A DNA stretch of 43,414 bases from Gemella haemolysans (GCF_901873445.1 NZ_CABFLN010000012.1:1-43414); one strand, 5' to 3'; shown: positions 9,453 through 20,913, numbered from the stretch's first letter. Translations and numbers: made by a program. The notes: generated by a model not told the origin, from the letters alone.

Positions 9453-9481
9453 TTGAAAATATTAAAAAAAAATGCTAGAAT
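9453..9481 (+). promoter_or_regulatory. Promoter of the Abi-linked small RNA
   Basis: TTGAAA (9453-9458), 17-bp spacer and TAGAAT (9476-9481), with an upstream TGC that makes an extended -10. Transcription would start near 9489-9490, 100 bp before the abi start codon. Confidence 0.7.
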
Positions 9482-9489
9482 GTAAATAA

Positions 9490-9568
9490 GGTATAGCACT
9501 AGAATGTACTGCGGACTTCTAGTAGCGTAAGCACGGTTTACATTTATTTGTAAGCCGTGTTTTATTTT
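9490..9568 (+). ncRNA. Putative small structured RNA upstream of the AbiF-type gene
   Basis: About 79 nt between the promoter and the gene fold into two hairpins. The first pairs ACTAGAA (9498-9504) with TTCTAGT (9517-9523), can add two pairs past a bulged A, and has the loop TGTACTGCGGAC. The second pairs CACGGTTTACA (9532-9542) with TGTAAGCCGTG (9549-9559) and is followed by TTTTATTTTAT, an intrinsic terminator. A short RNA would therefore be made independently of the protein, which is read only by readthrough. I recall published work on AbiF-type HEPN proteins with an adjacent regulatory RNA; whether this RNA belongs to that class needs a covariance search. Confidence 0.6.
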
Positions 9569-9588
9569 ATATGAAAGAGGTGAGAAAT

Positions 9589-10518
9589 ATGGGAAAACCT
9601 TTTAGAACAATAGATCAACAAATTGACTTATTAGAAAAAAGAAATTTAAAATTTAAAGATAAAGAAAAAGCAAGAGAAATATTATTAAAAAATAATTATT
9701 ATAACCTTATTAATAATTACAGTAAATTTATGATAAATAGTTTTAATAGCTATGAAGATAATACTTATTTTGAAAATATCCTTATGGTACAAAATCTAGA
9801 TAGAGAACTAAAGAAAATATTATTTGAATATCTTACTGAAATAGAAAGTATATTTAAGGCTATGTTAATTTATGAATATTGTAACAAGTATCAAGAAGAA
9901 TATGCATTTTTAAATGTAAGGAACTATGATAAGAAAAACTTATCTTCTGCATTTAGTGTAATTAGTACATACACAAATATAATTAATTTTTACAGTAATG
10001 ATAAAAAAGCTAATGCTATCAAACATTATATAAATAACCACAATGATGTTCCTTTATGGGTATTATCTAGCTTTTTAACTTTAGGACAAAGTATATATTT
10101 TTATAATACATTAACTCCTACATTGAAATATAGAATAGTGAGAAATCATATAAATAAAAACTTATCTTCTAAGGATAAAATTATTAGATTAGATGTATCT
10201 GTATTTTCATCTATACTTGAAAACATTAGACAAATTAGAAATGTGGTAGCTCATAACAATAGATTAATTAATTTTAAATGTAAAAATAACATAAAATACA
10301 TTAATGGATTACATAATCAAGACAAAAGAGAATCTAGACAAACAGTATATAGTACAATTTTAACTTTTAAATGTTTTTTTAACATTATCGAATACACTAA
10401 CTTAAAAGATCGATTAGTTTTACTGATAGAAAAATTTTATAACAGTATGGATAATAAAAATCATGCTACTAAGGTATTGGATTCGTTAGGTTTCCCCAGT
10501 GAATTGTATTTAAAATAG
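9589..10518 (+). CDS. AbiF/Abi_2-family HEPN protein (abortive infection)
   Basis: A 309-residue member of the Abi_2 (AbiD/AbiF) family. The N-terminus GKPFRTIDQQIDLLEKRNL is the family's standard opening, and VPLWVLSSFLTLGQSIYFY is its central motif. Near residues 217-222 the HEPN ribonuclease signature R-x4-H is present as RNVVAH, so the presumed RNase centre is intact. An in-frame ATG lies 18 nt upstream at 9571, but I chose 9589 because AGAGGTGAG stands correctly before it and the family begins at GKPF. Abi_2 proteins stop phage growth by harming the host cell. The gene is AT-richer than its neighbours, is preceded by a terminator-ended RNA, and is bracketed by 73-bp direct repeats, all signs of transfer. 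Confidence 0.9.
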   Translation: MGKPFRTIDQQIDLLEKRNLKFKDKEKAREILLKNNYYNLINNYSKFMINSFNSYEDNTYFENILMVQNLDRELKKILFEYLTEIESIFKAMLIYEYCNKYQEEYAFLNVRNYDKKNLSSAFSVISTYTNIINFYSNDKKANAIKHYINNHNDVPLWVLSSFLTLGQSIYFYNTLTPTLKYRIVRNHINKNLSSKDKIIRLDVSVFSSILENIRQIRNVVAHNNRLINFKCKNNIKYINGLHNQDKRESRQTVYSTILTFKCFFNIIEYTNLKDRLVLLIEKFYNSMDNKNHATKVLDSLGFPSELYLK

Positions 10519-10756
10519 GAAAACTCTAAGAAGATAATTAGCAGTACTTAAAATTATATAAAATACTTGGATAAATAGTTGTTGTACTAAAAAATATAGT
10601 AGCATGAGATTACACAAACATTACTATATCAATGTTTTATACCCTCACTTGAAATCACAAATTGTTTGAATATCTTTAAAAAATTCTAATTTTTGATGGA
10701 AATAAATTATATTAACCTTCCTATATTTCTAAATTAATCGTACTTGACAAAGAGCC
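10519..10756. other. Gene-free right part of the Abi island
   Basis: AT-rich DNA with no convincing open frame. It ends in TTGACAAAGAGCC (10744-10756), directly against repeat copy B. The same word, with small changes, ends the 80-bp repeats at 22203-22283 and 23785-23864 and resembles the terminal repeats of ISL3-type elements, so a decayed insertion-sequence end is likely here. Confidence 0.4.
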
Positions 10757-10829
10757 AATATAAAAAGATGTAACTTAAAACTTTCCTCTAAGCTACATCA
10801 TTAATATTACTTTATAAATTTTATTTCTT
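10757..10829. repeat. 73-bp direct repeat, copy B; pyr operon terminator
   Basis: The partner of 9051-9123, with six mismatches. On the minus strand the hairpin (GATGTAGCTTA / TAAGTTACATC) is followed by TTTTTATATT, placed 34 bp after the pyrE stop codon, so it is very likely the terminator of the pyr operon. Confidence 0.8.
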
Positions 10830-10862
10830 CGAAACTAATCTCAATATGATAAAGAACTTTTA

Positions 10863-11477
10863 TTATAAATTATTTCTCCACTCAAGAAGTTTTTCTACAT
10901 CTTCTTGTTTGATATAATCACTTGCTACCGCTTCTTCGATTAAGTAGTTATAGTTAGTTAATGTGTGGTACTCTACTTTATCTGCTGCAAAGGCATCTTG
11001 TGCTTTCTTAAGCTCGTAACTAAATATCGCCACAACTCCTAGAACTACTGCACCAGCTTCCTCTAATGCTTTAGCAACTTTTAATGAAGATAGTCCAGTT
11101 GAGATTAAGTCTTCAATAATAACAACTTTTTGACCTTCTAGTAATCTACCTTCGATTTGATTTGTTTTCCCGTGCTTTTTAGCCGAATCTCTCACGTAAA
11201 TCATAGGTAAGTCTAGTACTTCACTTACCCATGCAGCGTGTGGAATACCTGCTGTCGCTGTCCCAGCAACTACTTCTACTTCTGGGAATTTGGCTTTAAT
11301 TACTTCACTCATACCAGTTGCTATTTCACGACGAATCGCAGGGTATGACATTGTAATTCTGTTATCACAGTAAATTGGTGATTTTATTCCAGATGTCCAA
11401 GTGAAATAATCATTTGGTCTTAATGCTACTGCTTCAATATCTAATAAGTGTTTTGCTATTTTTCTTTCTAACGCCAT
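10863..11477 (-). CDS. pyrE: Orotate phosphoribosyltransferase
   Basis: PyrE joins orotate to PRPP to make orotidine 5'-monophosphate. The 204-residue protein has the PRPP-binding motif [14 protein letters not shown] (about residues 115-128) and the substrate region [14 protein letters not shown] near the N-terminus. The length is that of the Bacillus-type enzyme. It is the last gene of the pyr operon, 34 bp after pyrF, preceded by AAGGAG and followed by the repeat-associated terminator. Confidence 0.97.
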   Translation of the reverse strand: MALERKIAKHLLDIEAVALRPNDYFTWTSGIKSPIYCDNRITMSYPAIRREIATGMSEVIKAKFPEVEVVAGTATAGIPHAAWVSEVLDLPMIYVRDSAKKHGKTNQIEGRLLEGQKVVIIEDLISTGLSSLKVAKALEEAGAVVLGVVAIFSYELKKAQDAFAADKVEYHTLTNYNYLIEEAVASDYIKQEDVEKLLEWRNNL

Positions 11478-11511
11478 GTTCTTCTCCTTTATGTTAGCTG
11501 TATATTTAATA

Positions 11512-12210
11512 TTATTTTACGAATTGACTTTTAATTAGTTTATAAACTTCAAGTGGATTTTCTGATTTAGTTATAGAACGCCCAACCACGATATGTGTAC
11601 TTCCTTCTTCGTTAGCAACAGTTGGAGTTGCTACACGTTTTTGATCTCCTACTTCATCTGTTTCTAATCTTATTCCTGGAGTTACTTTTAAGAAGTTATC
11701 TCCACAGTTTTCTCTAATTAATCGTGCTTCCCAAACTGATGAAACTACTCCATCAAGTTCTGCTTTTTTAGCTAGTTTAGCATAATTTATGACACTTTCC
11801 TCTAAAGATACAGCAATTAGTTGCTCGTCTTTCATCGCTTCTTCTGATGTTGAAGTTAATTGTGTTATTGCTATTACATTAGTGTCTACACTACCACCTT
11901 CAACCATTCCTCGTTTTGCTGCTTTTAGCATTTCATAGCCTCCTGCAGCATGTACTGTAAGAATATCAACTTTGAATTTCGCTAATCCTTTTGTTGCACC
12001 ATAAACTGTATTAGGAATATCATGTAGTTTAAGATCTAAGAATATCTTATGTCCTAATTCTTTAATTTTTTCAATAACAACAGGTCCATTTTGTAGGTAC
12101 AATTCCATCCCTACTTTTACAAATAATTTTTCTTCACCAAATTTTTCTAAAAAACTTAAAGTATCTTCCAAAGTTGGAAAGTCTAACGCTATTATTACAT
12201 CTTTATTCAT
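11512..12210 (-). CDS. pyrF: Orotidine 5'-phosphate decarboxylase
   Basis: PyrF decarboxylates OMP to UMP, the last step of the pathway. The 232-residue TIM barrel has the catalytic signature [13 protein letters not shown] (the Lys-Asp pairs of the active site) and a C-terminal phosphate loop TPGIRL and VVGRSIT. The protein starts IIALDF, the usual first strand. It lies 14 bp after pyrD and precedes pyrE, the conserved Firmicutes order. Confidence 0.98.
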   Translation of the reverse strand: MNKDVIIALDFPTLEDTLSFLEKFGEEKLFVKVGMELYLQNGPVVIEKIKELGHKIFLDLKLHDIPNTVYGATKGLAKFKVDILTVHAAGGYEMLKAAKRGMVEGGSVDTNVIAITQLTSTSEEAMKDEQLIAVSLEESVINYAKLAKKAELDGVVSSVWEARLIRENCGDNFLKVTPGIRLETDEVGDQKRVATPTVANEEGSTHIVVGRSITKSENPLEVYKLIKSQFVK

Positions 12211-12224
12211 AATATTTCTCCTTT

Positions 12225-13148
<924 letters not shown>

Positions 13149-13913
13149 CTATAATGCTATTTCTTTCGAATCATAAACAGGTCCATCGTAACATACACGT
13201 GAGATCGAACCATCGATTTTTTCACAAACACATGCATAACATGCTCCAACTCCACAAGCCATTCTCTCTTCTAAAGAAATATATCCCATCTTTTCTTCAT
13301 CCATCTTAGTTAATGCTTTTAACATAGCAAATGGACCACAACTATAATACTTATCATAGTCAACTTCATAATTTTTTATAACATCAGTAACAAAACCTTT
13401 TTCTCCGTAACTTCCATCAGCTGTAGCAACATAAGTTGTACCAAGCTCTGCAAATTTTTCTTCATAAAACACATCTTTCACATTATTAAAACCTAAAATA
13501 TGTACAGTGTTTACCCCTTGTTTTCTAAATTGCTTTGCCAGTTCATATAACGGTGGAACTCCAATTCCTCCACCTACTAGCAACGCAGTTTGCCCTTTTT
13601 CTAGCGTATAAACATCATATCCTTTTCCTAATGGTCCTAATACATCTACTAAATCACCTGCTTCTAATTCAGATATTTTCTTAGTACCTGCTCCATCTGC
13701 TCTGTAGACCATGACAAATGTATTTTTTTCTTTATTAATTTCACAAATTGAAATTGGTCTTCTTAATAAAAACTCATAGCTGTTGCTAACTTTAATATTT
13801 ACGAATTGTCCTGGTGTATTCATTTCTTCAACTACATCTCCTTGTAGTTCAATTCTAAATATTTTATCTGCTACTTGTTCATTACTGATTACTGTTGCTA
13901 AATAAGTATCCAT
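13149..13913 (-). CDS. pyrK: Dihydroorotate dehydrogenase B, electron transfer subunit
   Basis: PyrK carries FAD and a 2Fe-2S cluster that link PyrD to NAD+. The 254-residue protein has the FAD motif RRPISI, the NAD-binding stretch [17 protein letters not shown], and the cluster cysteines in [13 protein letters not shown] plus a later SRVCYDGP. All four cluster cysteines are present. A GAAGGAG site precedes the ATG. A large hairpin lies between it and the upstream Imm51-like gene. Confidence 0.97.
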   Translation of the reverse strand: MDTYLATVISNEQVADKIFRIELQGDVVEEMNTPGQFVNIKVSNSYEFLLRRPISICEINKEKNTFVMVYRADGAGTKKISELEAGDLVDVLGPLGKGYDVYTLEKGQTALLVGGGIGVPPLYELAKQFRKQGVNTVHILGFNNVKDVFYEEKFAELGTTYVATADGSYGEKGFVTDVIKNYEVDYDKYYSCGPFAMLKALTKMDEEKMGYISLEERMACGVGACYACVCEKIDGSISRVCYDGPVYDSKEIAL

Positions 13914-13930
13914 CTACACACTCCTTCTCA

Positions 13931-14005
13931 TGAAAAAGGAGAAGATAACTTTACATATTGATTTTATAAAATCAAATCTATCAAGTTAACTTTCTCCCCT
14001 TTTCA
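13931..14005 (-). terminator. Large hairpin before pyrK
   Basis: About 20 of 22 bases pair between 13931-13952 and 13983-14005 (GGGGAGAAAGTTAACTT against AAGTTATCTTCTCC), with a further self-complementary loop TTGATTTTATAAAATCAA. On the minus strand the stem ends in CCTTTTTC. It lies 18 bp after the Imm51-like stop codon and just before pyrK. It could terminate transcription from carB and the Imm51-like gene, or act as an attenuator of pyrKDFE. It lacks the PyrR box seen at the two upstream leaders. Confidence 0.55.
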
Positions 14006-14022
14006 TTAAATTTTTATAGCTA

Positions 14023-14379
14023 TTAATCCCACTCTATATTAGCAGCTTCTACTTTTATAACTTCATATAATTTCTCTTCATTTTCTACTAAGTCCCTTAT
14101 TATTTCTTTGAACTTTTCTGCTTTAATTTCATTTTCTGGTGAATAATCGCAGTAAGCTGTAAACATCCCTGCTTCTGAATCAAAATTTATCCCCTCTAAT
14201 ATTTCTGGATAATTTTTCCCAAGATAATAATTGAAAAATGCCCCCCAGTTATACCCATTCATATAAGCATCTTCACAAAGTTCATTCATTTTTTCACCAA
14301 TATTAAATGGTTTATTATGTTCAATATTAAAAGTGACAATAATTTTATTACCATATTTCAAGATTTCTACATAATCCAT
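14023..14379 (-). CDS. Imm51-family immunity protein inside the pyr operon
   Basis: A 118-residue acidic protein. The pattern AYMNGYNWGAFFNYYL, later GINFDSEAGMFTAY, KAEKFKEIIRDLVENEEKLYEVI and the final IEWD match what I know of immunity protein 51, found beside polymorphic toxins. I chose the ATG at 14379 over one ten codons upstream because GGAGG stands 7 nt before it and overlaps the carB stop, so it is translated in step with carB. No toxin is nearby. Its position between carB and pyrK, followed by a large hairpin, suggests insertion into a housekeeping operon that would supply steady expression. Confidence 0.7.
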   Translation of the reverse strand: MDYVEILKYGNKIIVTFNIEHNKPFNIGEKMNELCEDAYMNGYNWGAFFNYYLGKNYPEILEGINFDSEAGMFTAYCDYSPENEIKAEKFKEIIRDLVENEEKLYEVIKVEAANIEWD

Positions 14380-14389
14380 ACTTTTCCTC

Positions 14390-17300
14390 CTATAGTGGTA
14401 ATATATCAAATGAGATTGATTCTAAAACTTTTAGTAGCGCATCTGCTGTATCTAATGATGTTAAACATACAACCTCTTGTTCACTCGCTACACGGCGAAT
14501 CTTAAATCCGTCTTTTGTTACATCTTTATCTTTTGAAGTAGTATTTACTACTACATCCACATCTCCATTATATATAGCATCAAGTACACTGTAATCACTT
14601 TGATTAATTTTTCCTACTGGAGTAACTCTTAATCCGTGTTCATCTAAGTACTTAGCTGTTCCTTCTGTAGCTAATAAGTTGTATCCTAAGTCGAAGAATC
14701 GTTTTGCTATATTTAATGCTTCTTCTTTATCATCGTCACTAATTGTGAATAAGATATTTCCTTGATCACTTACTTTGATTCCTGCTGCAAGAAGTCCTTT
14801 GTAAAGTGATTTTTCTAGAGTTCTATCACTTCCCATTACTTCTCCAGTTGATTTCATCTCAGGTCCAAGAGTAGTGTCTACATCTTTTAATTTTTGGAAA
14901 CTAAACACTGGTACTTTAGTGTACACATTCTCTGCTTCTGGTAATAGCCCAGTTTCATATCCTTTAGATTTTAGCGTTTCTCCAATGATAGCTCCGGCTG
15001 CAAGTTTCGCCATCGGAACTCCTGTAATTTTACTTAAGAATGGTACAGTTCTTGAGCTTCGAGGGTTAACTTCTAGTACAAACACTTCCCCTTTACTGAT
15101 TACATATTGGATATTTAATAGTCCTACAATGTTTAATCCTTTTGCTAATTTAATTGTATATTCTATTAACTTAGCTTTTTCACCTTCTGTTAATGTTTGA
15201 GGTGGATATACTGCTATAGAGTCTCCAGAGTGAACCCCAGCTCTTTCGATGTGTTCCATAATACCTGGAATAATTACTGTTTCACCATCACTAATAGCAT
15301 CTACTTCTATCTCACGACCAACTAAATATCTATCAGTTAGTACTGGATGTTCTGGCGTAAGTTTTACCGCTGTTTTCATATAACGACGTAATTCAGATTC
15401 TTCATAAACTATTTCCATAGCTCGTCCACCAAGTACATATGATGGTCTTACTAATACAGGATATCCTATTTCTTCAGCATTCTTAACCGCTGTTTCTACA
15501 TCAAATGCAGTTTTTCCAAGCGGTTGCGGAATTTCTAGTTTATGTAATAATTCTTCAAATTTATCTCTATCTTCTGCATTATCGATTTCTTCTAAAGCAG
15601 TACCTAGAATTTTCACACCGTGTTTTTCTAATTTAGCCGCTAGGTTAATCGCTGTTTGTCCACCGAATTGCACTACAACTCCTAATGGATTTTCATGATT
15701 AATTATCGCCATTACATCTTCTTCAGTTAGTGGCTCAAAGTATAGTTTATCAGAGATTGTAAAGTCTGTAGAAACTGTTTCTGGGTTGTTATTAACAATG
15801 ATTGCTTCATAACCTGCTTCTTTAATCGCCATTACCGCGTGTACTGTTGCGTAGTCGAACTCTACCCCTTGTCCAATTCGGATAGGACCAGATCCTAGTA
15901 CAACAATTTTTTTCTTATCGCTAACGATTGATTCTTCCTCTTGTTCATAACTTGAGTAGAAATATGGAGTTTCTGAAACAAACTCAGCTGCACATGTATC
16001 AACCATTTTGAATACAGGAGTTATTTTATTTTCTTGACGAAGGTTGTAGATATCATCTTCTGTCACTCCCCATCTGTGGGCAATTACCTTATCAGAGAAT
16101 CCATATTTTTTAGAATATTCTAGTAAATCTACATTTCCAACATTGTCTTTTAATTCATGCTCAATATCGATGATATTTTGCATTTTCTCTAAGAAGAACA
16201 TATCAATTTTTGTAATATCGTGAATATCTTTTGTGCTTTGTCCACGTCTTAAAGCTTCTCCGATAAAGAATAATCTTTCATCTCCAGCTTGTTTAATCTT
16301 GTCAATAATTTCTTCTAATGTGAAATCATCTCCGTTTGGTAGCCCAAGGTGGTGCACCCCATATTCTAGTGAACGAATAGCTTTTAGCAAACTTTCTTCA
16401 TAAGTTCTACCCATCGCCATTACTTCACCGGTAGCTTTCATTTGTGTTCCTAGTTTTCTATCTGCATTTTCAAATTTATCAAATGGGAAACGTGGAATTT
16501 TACTTACTACATAGTCAAGCGTTGGTTCGAAACAAGCATATGAGTTTTGTGTAACTGGGTTTATAATTTCATCAAGAGTTAATCCCACAGCAATTTTCGC
16601 TGCGATTTTCGCGATTGGATATCCTGTTGCTTTAGAAGCTAAAGCTGATGAACGTGATACCCTTGGGTTAACTTCGATAATATAGTATTTAAACGAATTT
16701 GGATCAAGTGCAAGTTGTACGTTACATCCACCTTCGATTTTTAAAGCTCTAATAATTTTTAATGATACATTACGTAGCATGTGGTACTCTCTGTCTGTTA
16801 ATGTTTGAGAAGGTGCTACTACTACTGAGTCTCCCGTATGAATCCCAACAGGGTCAATGTTTTCCATGTTACATACAACAATTGCTGTATCATTAGAGTC
16901 ACGCATTACTTCGTATTCAATTTCTTTAAATCCTGCGATAGATTTTTCTAATAAACATTGAGTAACTGGTGAATAGTGTAATCCACTACTTACGATTTCT
17001 TCTAAATCTTTCTCATCGTAACAGATACCACCACCTGTTCCTCCCATAGTGAAGGCAGGACGAACGATTACTGGATAACCTATTTCAGCAACGAAATCCC
17101 TAGCTTCGTCTAAATTTGTAATAATTGCTGATTCTGGAACTGGTTCGTTTAGTTCATTCATTAGGTTACGGAATAATTCTCTATCCTCTGCTTGTTCGAT
17201 TGAACTTAATTTCGTTCCTAGTAATTCAACTCCGTATTTATCTAAGATTCCACTTTTGTGCAGCTCTACCGCAAGATTAAGCCCCACTTGTCCTCCTAAT

Positions 17301-17566
17301 GTTGGAAGTAATGCATCAGGTCTTTCTTTTCTGATAATTTTACTTACAAACTCAAGAGTTAAAGGTTCCATATAAACTTTATCTGCAATTTCTTTATCGG
17401 TCATTATTGTCGCTGGGTTAGAGTTGACTAAGATAACTTCATACCCTTCTTCTCTTAAAGATAGACATGCTTGAGTTCCAGCATAGTCAAACTCTGCTGC
17501 TTGACCTATTGTAATTGGTCCAGATCCTATTACTAGTATTGTTTTTATATCATTACGTTTTGGCAT
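14390..17566 (-). CDS. carB: Carbamoyl phosphate synthase, large subunit
   Basis: CarB makes carbamoyl phosphate from ammonia, bicarbonate and two ATP. The 1058 residues contain two homologous halves, each opening with a GSGPI..GQ..EFDYA motif (near residues 13 and 560), each with an ATP-grasp domain, then a C-terminal allosteric domain (about 930-1058). Tandem [17 protein letters not shown] and [17 protein letters not shown] motifs are the ATP-grasp metal loops. The length is typical. It follows carA by 45 bp. Genes of the arginine pathway are not nearby, so this is the pyrimidine-linked copy under PyrR control. Confidence 0.99.
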   Translation of the reverse strand: MPKRNDIKTILVIGSGPITIGQAAEFDYAGTQACLSLREEGYEVILVNSNPATIMTDKEIADKVYMEPLTLEFVSKIIRKERPDALLPTLGGQVGLNLAVELHKSGILDKYGVELLGTKLSSIEQAEDRELFRNLMNELNEPVPESAIITNLDEARDFVAEIGYPVIVRPAFTMGGTGGGICYDEKDLEEIVSSGLHYSPVTQCLLEKSIAGFKEIEYEVMRDSNDTAIVVCNMENIDPVGIHTGDSVVVAPSQTLTDREYHMLRNVSLKIIRALKIEGGCNVQLALDPNSFKYYIIEVNPRVSRSSALASKATGYPIAKIAAKIAVGLTLDEIINPVTQNSYACFEPTLDYVVSKIPRFPFDKFENADRKLGTQMKATGEVMAMGRTYEESLLKAIRSLEYGVHHLGLPNGDDFTLEEIIDKIKQAGDERLFFIGEALRRGQSTKDIHDITKIDMFFLEKMQNIIDIEHELKDNVGNVDLLEYSKKYGFSDKVIAHRWGVTEDDIYNLRQENKITPVFKMVDTCAAEFVSETPYFYSSYEQEEESIVSDKKKIVVLGSGPIRIGQGVEFDYATVHAVMAIKEAGYEAIIVNNNPETVSTDFTISDKLYFEPLTEEDVMAIINHENPLGVVVQFGGQTAINLAAKLEKHGVKILGTALEEIDNAEDRDKFEELLHKLEIPQPLGKTAFDVETAVKNAEEIGYPVLVRPSYVLGGRAMEIVYEESELRRYMKTAVKLTPEHPVLTDRYLVGREIEVDAISDGETVIIPGIMEHIERAGVHSGDSIAVYPPQTLTEGEKAKLIEYTIKLAKGLNIVGLLNIQYVISKGEVFVLEVNPRSSRTVPFLSKITGVPMAKLAAGAIIGETLKSKGYETGLLPEAENVYTKVPVFSFQKLKDVDTTLGPEMKSTGEVMGSDRTLEKSLYKGLLAAGIKVSDQGNILFTISDDDKEEALNIAKRFFDLGYNLLATEGTAKYLDEHGLRVTPVGKINQSDYSVLDAIYNGDVDVVVNTTSKDKDVTKDGFKIRRVASEQEVVCLTSLDTADALLKVLESISFDILPL

Positions 17567-17611
17567 TTTTATTCTCCTTAATTTTGCATCGGTACTATAT
17601 AATTTCTCAGG

Positions 17612-18706
17612 TTATTTCCTATTTTTTTCTTTAAATTCTCTCATATAATCTATAAACTGATCGAATAAGTAGTTAGGATCGTGTGGTCCTGGTGATGCTT
17701 CTGGGTGATATTGTACTGAAAATACTGGGTATTTTTTGTGTCGTACCCCTTCACATGTTTTATCATTTACTGATAGGTGTGTAAGCTCTAAATCTGTATC
17801 TTTTAGTGAGTCGATATCTACACTGAAACCATGGTTTTGCGAAGTAATATCAACTTTTCCAGTTATTAAGTTTTTAACTGGGTGATTCGCTCCACGGTGC
17901 CCGAATTTAAGTTTATATGTTTTCGCCCCAGATGCTAGTGCAATAAGTTGATGCCCCATACAAATTCCAAAAACTGGGATTTTCGGCATAACTTCTTTAA
18001 GCATTTCGATTGTTTCTGGCACATCTTCTGGATCCCCAGGTCCATTACTTAACATAATTCCATCTGGGTTAAGTCTGAAAATTTCCGCAGCAGTTACATT
18101 ATGAGGTACTACAACGATGTCACAATTACGTTCATTAAGTTCTCTTAGTATCCCTGATTTCATACCAAAGTCTACTAGTACTACTCTATATCCATTTCCT
18201 GAAGATAAGAACGCTTTTGGCGTTGAAACTTGTTCAATTTGATTCGTTGGTAAGTCAGTTTTTCTAAGATTTTCTAATTGTTCTTCCGGATCCATGCAAA
18301 GGTCTGTGATTATTCCTTTAATTGTTCCGTGTTCTCTTATTTTTCTTGTTAAACTACGTGTATCAATTCCTGATATACCTGGGATATTAAGTTCTTTTAA
18401 CACCTCATCTAAACTGTATTCTGTTCTAAAGTTAGAAGGTTTTTTACAAACTTCCCTAACAATAAGTCCTTTAATACTTGGATTAATTGTTTCAAAGTCA
18501 TCTCTATTGATTCCGTAGTTTCCGATTAATGGATAAGTGAATGTTACTATTTGTCCATTGTATGATGGATCTGATAGTGTTTCTTGATATCCTGTCATAC
18601 CTGTGTTAAATACTACCTCTCCTGCTAGTGCTTTGTTAGCACCGAATCCATATCCTTTATATACTGTTCCATCTTCTAAAATTAGTTGTCTATCGTAACT
18701 GTACAT
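17612..18706 (-). CDS. carA: Carbamoyl phosphate synthase, small subunit
   Basis: CarA is the glutamine amidotransferase that feeds ammonia to CarB. The 364-residue protein has an N-terminal CPSase domain ([16 protein letters not shown]) and a class I GATase domain with the nucleophile in [13 protein letters not shown] and the His-Glu pair in [13 protein letters not shown]. All catalytic residues are present and the length is normal. It is preceded by AAGAGAGAAC-type spacing to pyrC (31 bp) and sits in the expected order before carB. Confidence 0.99.
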   Translation of the reverse strand: MYSYDRQLILEDGTVYKGYGFGANKALAGEVVFNTGMTGYQETLSDPSYNGQIVTFTYPLIGNYGINRDDFETINPSIKGLIVREVCKKPSNFRTEYSLDEVLKELNIPGISGIDTRSLTRKIREHGTIKGIITDLCMDPEEQLENLRKTDLPTNQIEQVSTPKAFLSSGNGYRVVLVDFGMKSGILRELNERNCDIVVVPHNVTAAEIFRLNPDGIMLSNGPGDPEDVPETIEMLKEVMPKIPVFGICMGHQLIALASGAKTYKLKFGHRGANHPVKNLITGKVDITSQNHGFSVDIDSLKDTDLELTHLSVNDKTCEGVRHKKYPVFSVQYHPEASPGPHDPNYLFDQFIDYMREFKEKNRK

Positions 18707-18737
18707 CTTTGTTCTCTCTTTCTAAGTTATTTATTTT

Positions 18738-20018
18738 TTAAACTTCAAATACTTCGCTATCTTTATATGCAACTTGACCTTCGCATAATGTTAGTACTGG
18801 GATTCCATAAATTTCTTCTCCTACGTACGGTGTGTTTCTACCTTTAGATAAGAATTTTTCCGGGTCAATTTTTAGTGATTTTTCTAAGTCGATTACTACT
18901 AAATCTGCAAAACCACCTTCTTCTAAACGTCCATATGGTAAGTCGAAAGTATCTGCAACTTTTTCCGTCATTAACTTAACTAGTAAGTCTAGTGAGAATA
19001 CTCCAGTTTTAACAAACTTCGTATAAAGCTGGCTGAATGCTGTTTCACTTCCAACAATTCCAAATGCAGCTTTTCTCATCGATAAGTCTTTCTCATGAGT
19101 AGCGTGTGGAGCGTGGTCTGTCGCTATTACGTCGATTGTTCCATCTAATAAACCTGCGATAAGTGCATTTCTGTCTTCACGTGCTCTTAGCGGTGGATTC
19201 ATCTTCCACATTCCGTTATCTTCTGGGATATCCATTTCATCACTAATAAGGTGGTGAGGACACACTTCACAAGTTACTTTAATTCCTGCTGCTTTCGCTT
19301 CTCTTACTACCCTTACTGATTCTTTAGTAGATACGTGACAAACGTGGTAGTGACATCCTGCTGCTTCAGCTAAAAGAACGTCACGTGCAATCTGAACACT
19401 TTCACATACTGAAGGAATTCCTGGTAAGTCTAATTCACGACTTCTACGTCCACAGTGCATGCATCCTCCGCGGATTAATGAGTTATCTTCACAGTGAGCT
19501 ACGATTGCTTTATTTAATTTAGCAGCAACCATCATAGATTCATACATCATGTTAGCATCCTGTACTCCTCTACCATCATCACTAAAGGCAAACACATGCT
19601 CAGCTAATTCTTCGAAATCAGCATATTCTTTTCCTTCTTCTCCTTTTGTTATAGCTCCAAATGGTATTGCTCTAATTACTGAATCACGTTCGATAATATC
19701 TAGTTGTAATTTTAGGTTCTCATAGTTATCTGGTACTGGATTTAAATTTGGCATTGGCATTGCTGTAGTAAATCCACCACGAGCCGCTGCTCTTGAAGCA
19801 TGATAAATGTTTTCTTTATATTCAAATCCTGGTTCTCTCCAGTGTACGTGAACATCTATAAATCCTGGTGAAATGAATTTCCCTTCTAAATCTAGTACCT
19901 TAGCCTCACTTTCTTCGATGTTCTCAGAGATTTTTACGATTTTTTTATCATCAACTAAAATATCTCTTTCTACTAATACACCATTTTCTAAAATTTTACC
20001 GTTTTTTAAAAGTAACAT
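18738..20018 (-). CDS. pyrC: Dihydroorotase (type I)
   Basis: Zinc amidohydrolase that cyclises carbamoyl-aspartate to dihydroorotate. The 426-residue length and the motif IDVHVHWREPG (metal-binding HxH plus substrate Arg) mark the Gram-positive type I enzyme. Further metal or catalytic positions are visible in FSDDGRGVQ, AHCEDN, HYHVCHVST and the catalytic Asp in ATDHAPH. It lies 13 bp downstream of pyrB and starts after GAGGAG. Confidence 0.98.
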   Translation of the reverse strand: MLLLKNGKILENGVLVERDILVDDKKIVKISENIEESEAKVLDLEGKFISPGFIDVHVHWREPGFEYKENIYHASRAAARGGFTTAMPMPNLNPVPDNYENLKLQLDIIERDSVIRAIPFGAITKGEEGKEYADFEELAEHVFAFSDDGRGVQDANMMYESMMVAAKLNKAIVAHCEDNSLIRGGCMHCGRRSRELDLPGIPSVCESVQIARDVLLAEAAGCHYHVCHVSTKESVRVVREAKAAGIKVTCEVCPHHLISDEMDIPEDNGMWKMNPPLRAREDRNALIAGLLDGTIDVIATDHAPHATHEKDLSMRKAAFGIVGSETAFSQLYTKFVKTGVFSLDLLVKLMTEKVADTFDLPYGRLEEGGFADLVVIDLEKSLKIDPEKFLSKGRNTPYVGEEIYGIPVLTLCEGQVAYKDSEVFEV

Positions 20019-20031
20019 ATGCTTCTCCTCT

Positions 20032-20913
20032 TTATAAGTTATTATCTTTAATTATTTTTTCTATCATTGCCTGTCTCATGAACATTCCGTTTTTCATCTG
20101 TTCAAAGATTACCGATTTAGGCGCTTCAACTAGTTCTGAAGCTATTTCCATATCTCTATTAACAGGGGCTGGATGCATCACAATTGCAGATTCTTTTAAT
20201 CTTTCATAGCGCTCTTTAGTTAATCCAAAGTTATTATGATATTCATCTTTACTTAGTCCCATCTTAGAGTCATGTCTTTCATGTTGAACTCTTAGCAACA
20301 TACAAACATCAACTTCTCCAACTACTTTATCAAAGTCTACTACTTCTCCAAGTGTCTCATCTTTGAAAATATCAGGACAAACAAATCTTACCCTTGCTCC
20401 TAATCTAGTAAGCATGTTGTAATTACTTCTTGCTACTCGAGAATTTTTAATATCTCCAGCAATAATAACATTAAGATTTTCGAATGTCCCGAACTTCTCA
20501 TACATTGTCATTAAGTCAAGTAAACATTGGCTTGGATGTTCTCCACTACCATCTCCTCCACTTAAAATCGGAATATTTAAATTAGTCAGTTCATTGTAGT
20601 AAGCATCTTGACCATGTCTAATAACCAACATGTTACAACCTAACATTTCTAACGTTTTACAAGTATCATATAAAGTTTCACCTTTATTTACTGACGAAGT
20701 TGAAGCCTCGAAGTTTATAACATTTAATCTATGTTTATGTTCAGCTACCTCAAAACTATGTTTTGTTCTAGTTGAGTTTTCAAAAAATAGGTTCGCTACA
20801 TATAGATCTTCTCTTGGCTCTACCTGCTTACCATTTTTCAACTCTAAAGCTCTTTCTATCAGCTGATAAACTTCTTCATTTGTTAAGTCTGACATTTTTA
20901 CTATATTTCTCAT
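20032..20913 (-). CDS. pyrB: Aspartate carbamoyltransferase, catalytic subunit
   Basis: PyrB joins carbamoyl phosphate and aspartate, the first committed step. The 293-residue protein shows the carbamoyl-phosphate loop [23 protein letters not shown] and the carboxyl-binding [12 protein letters not shown]. The ATG at 20913 is chosen because GGAGG lies 9 nt upstream; a longer frame starting at 20955 would begin inside the attenuator hairpin and is not credible. There is no PyrI regulatory subunit, as usual in Bacilli. Expression is governed by the PyrR-dependent attenuator just upstream. Confidence 0.98.
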   Translation of the reverse strand: MRNIVKMSDLTNEEVYQLIERALELKNGKQVEPREDLYVANLFFENSTRTKHSFEVAEHKHRLNVINFEASTSSVNKGETLYDTCKTLEMLGCNMLVIRHGQDAYYNELTNLNIPILSGGDGSGEHPSQCLLDLMTMYEKFGTFENLNVIIAGDIKNSRVARSNYNMLTRLGARVRFVCPDIFKDETLGEVVDFDKVVGEVDVCMLLRVQHERHDSKMGLSKDEYHNNFGLTKERYERLKESAIVMHPAPVNRDMEIASELVEAPKSVIFEQMKNGMFMRQAMIEKIIKDNNL

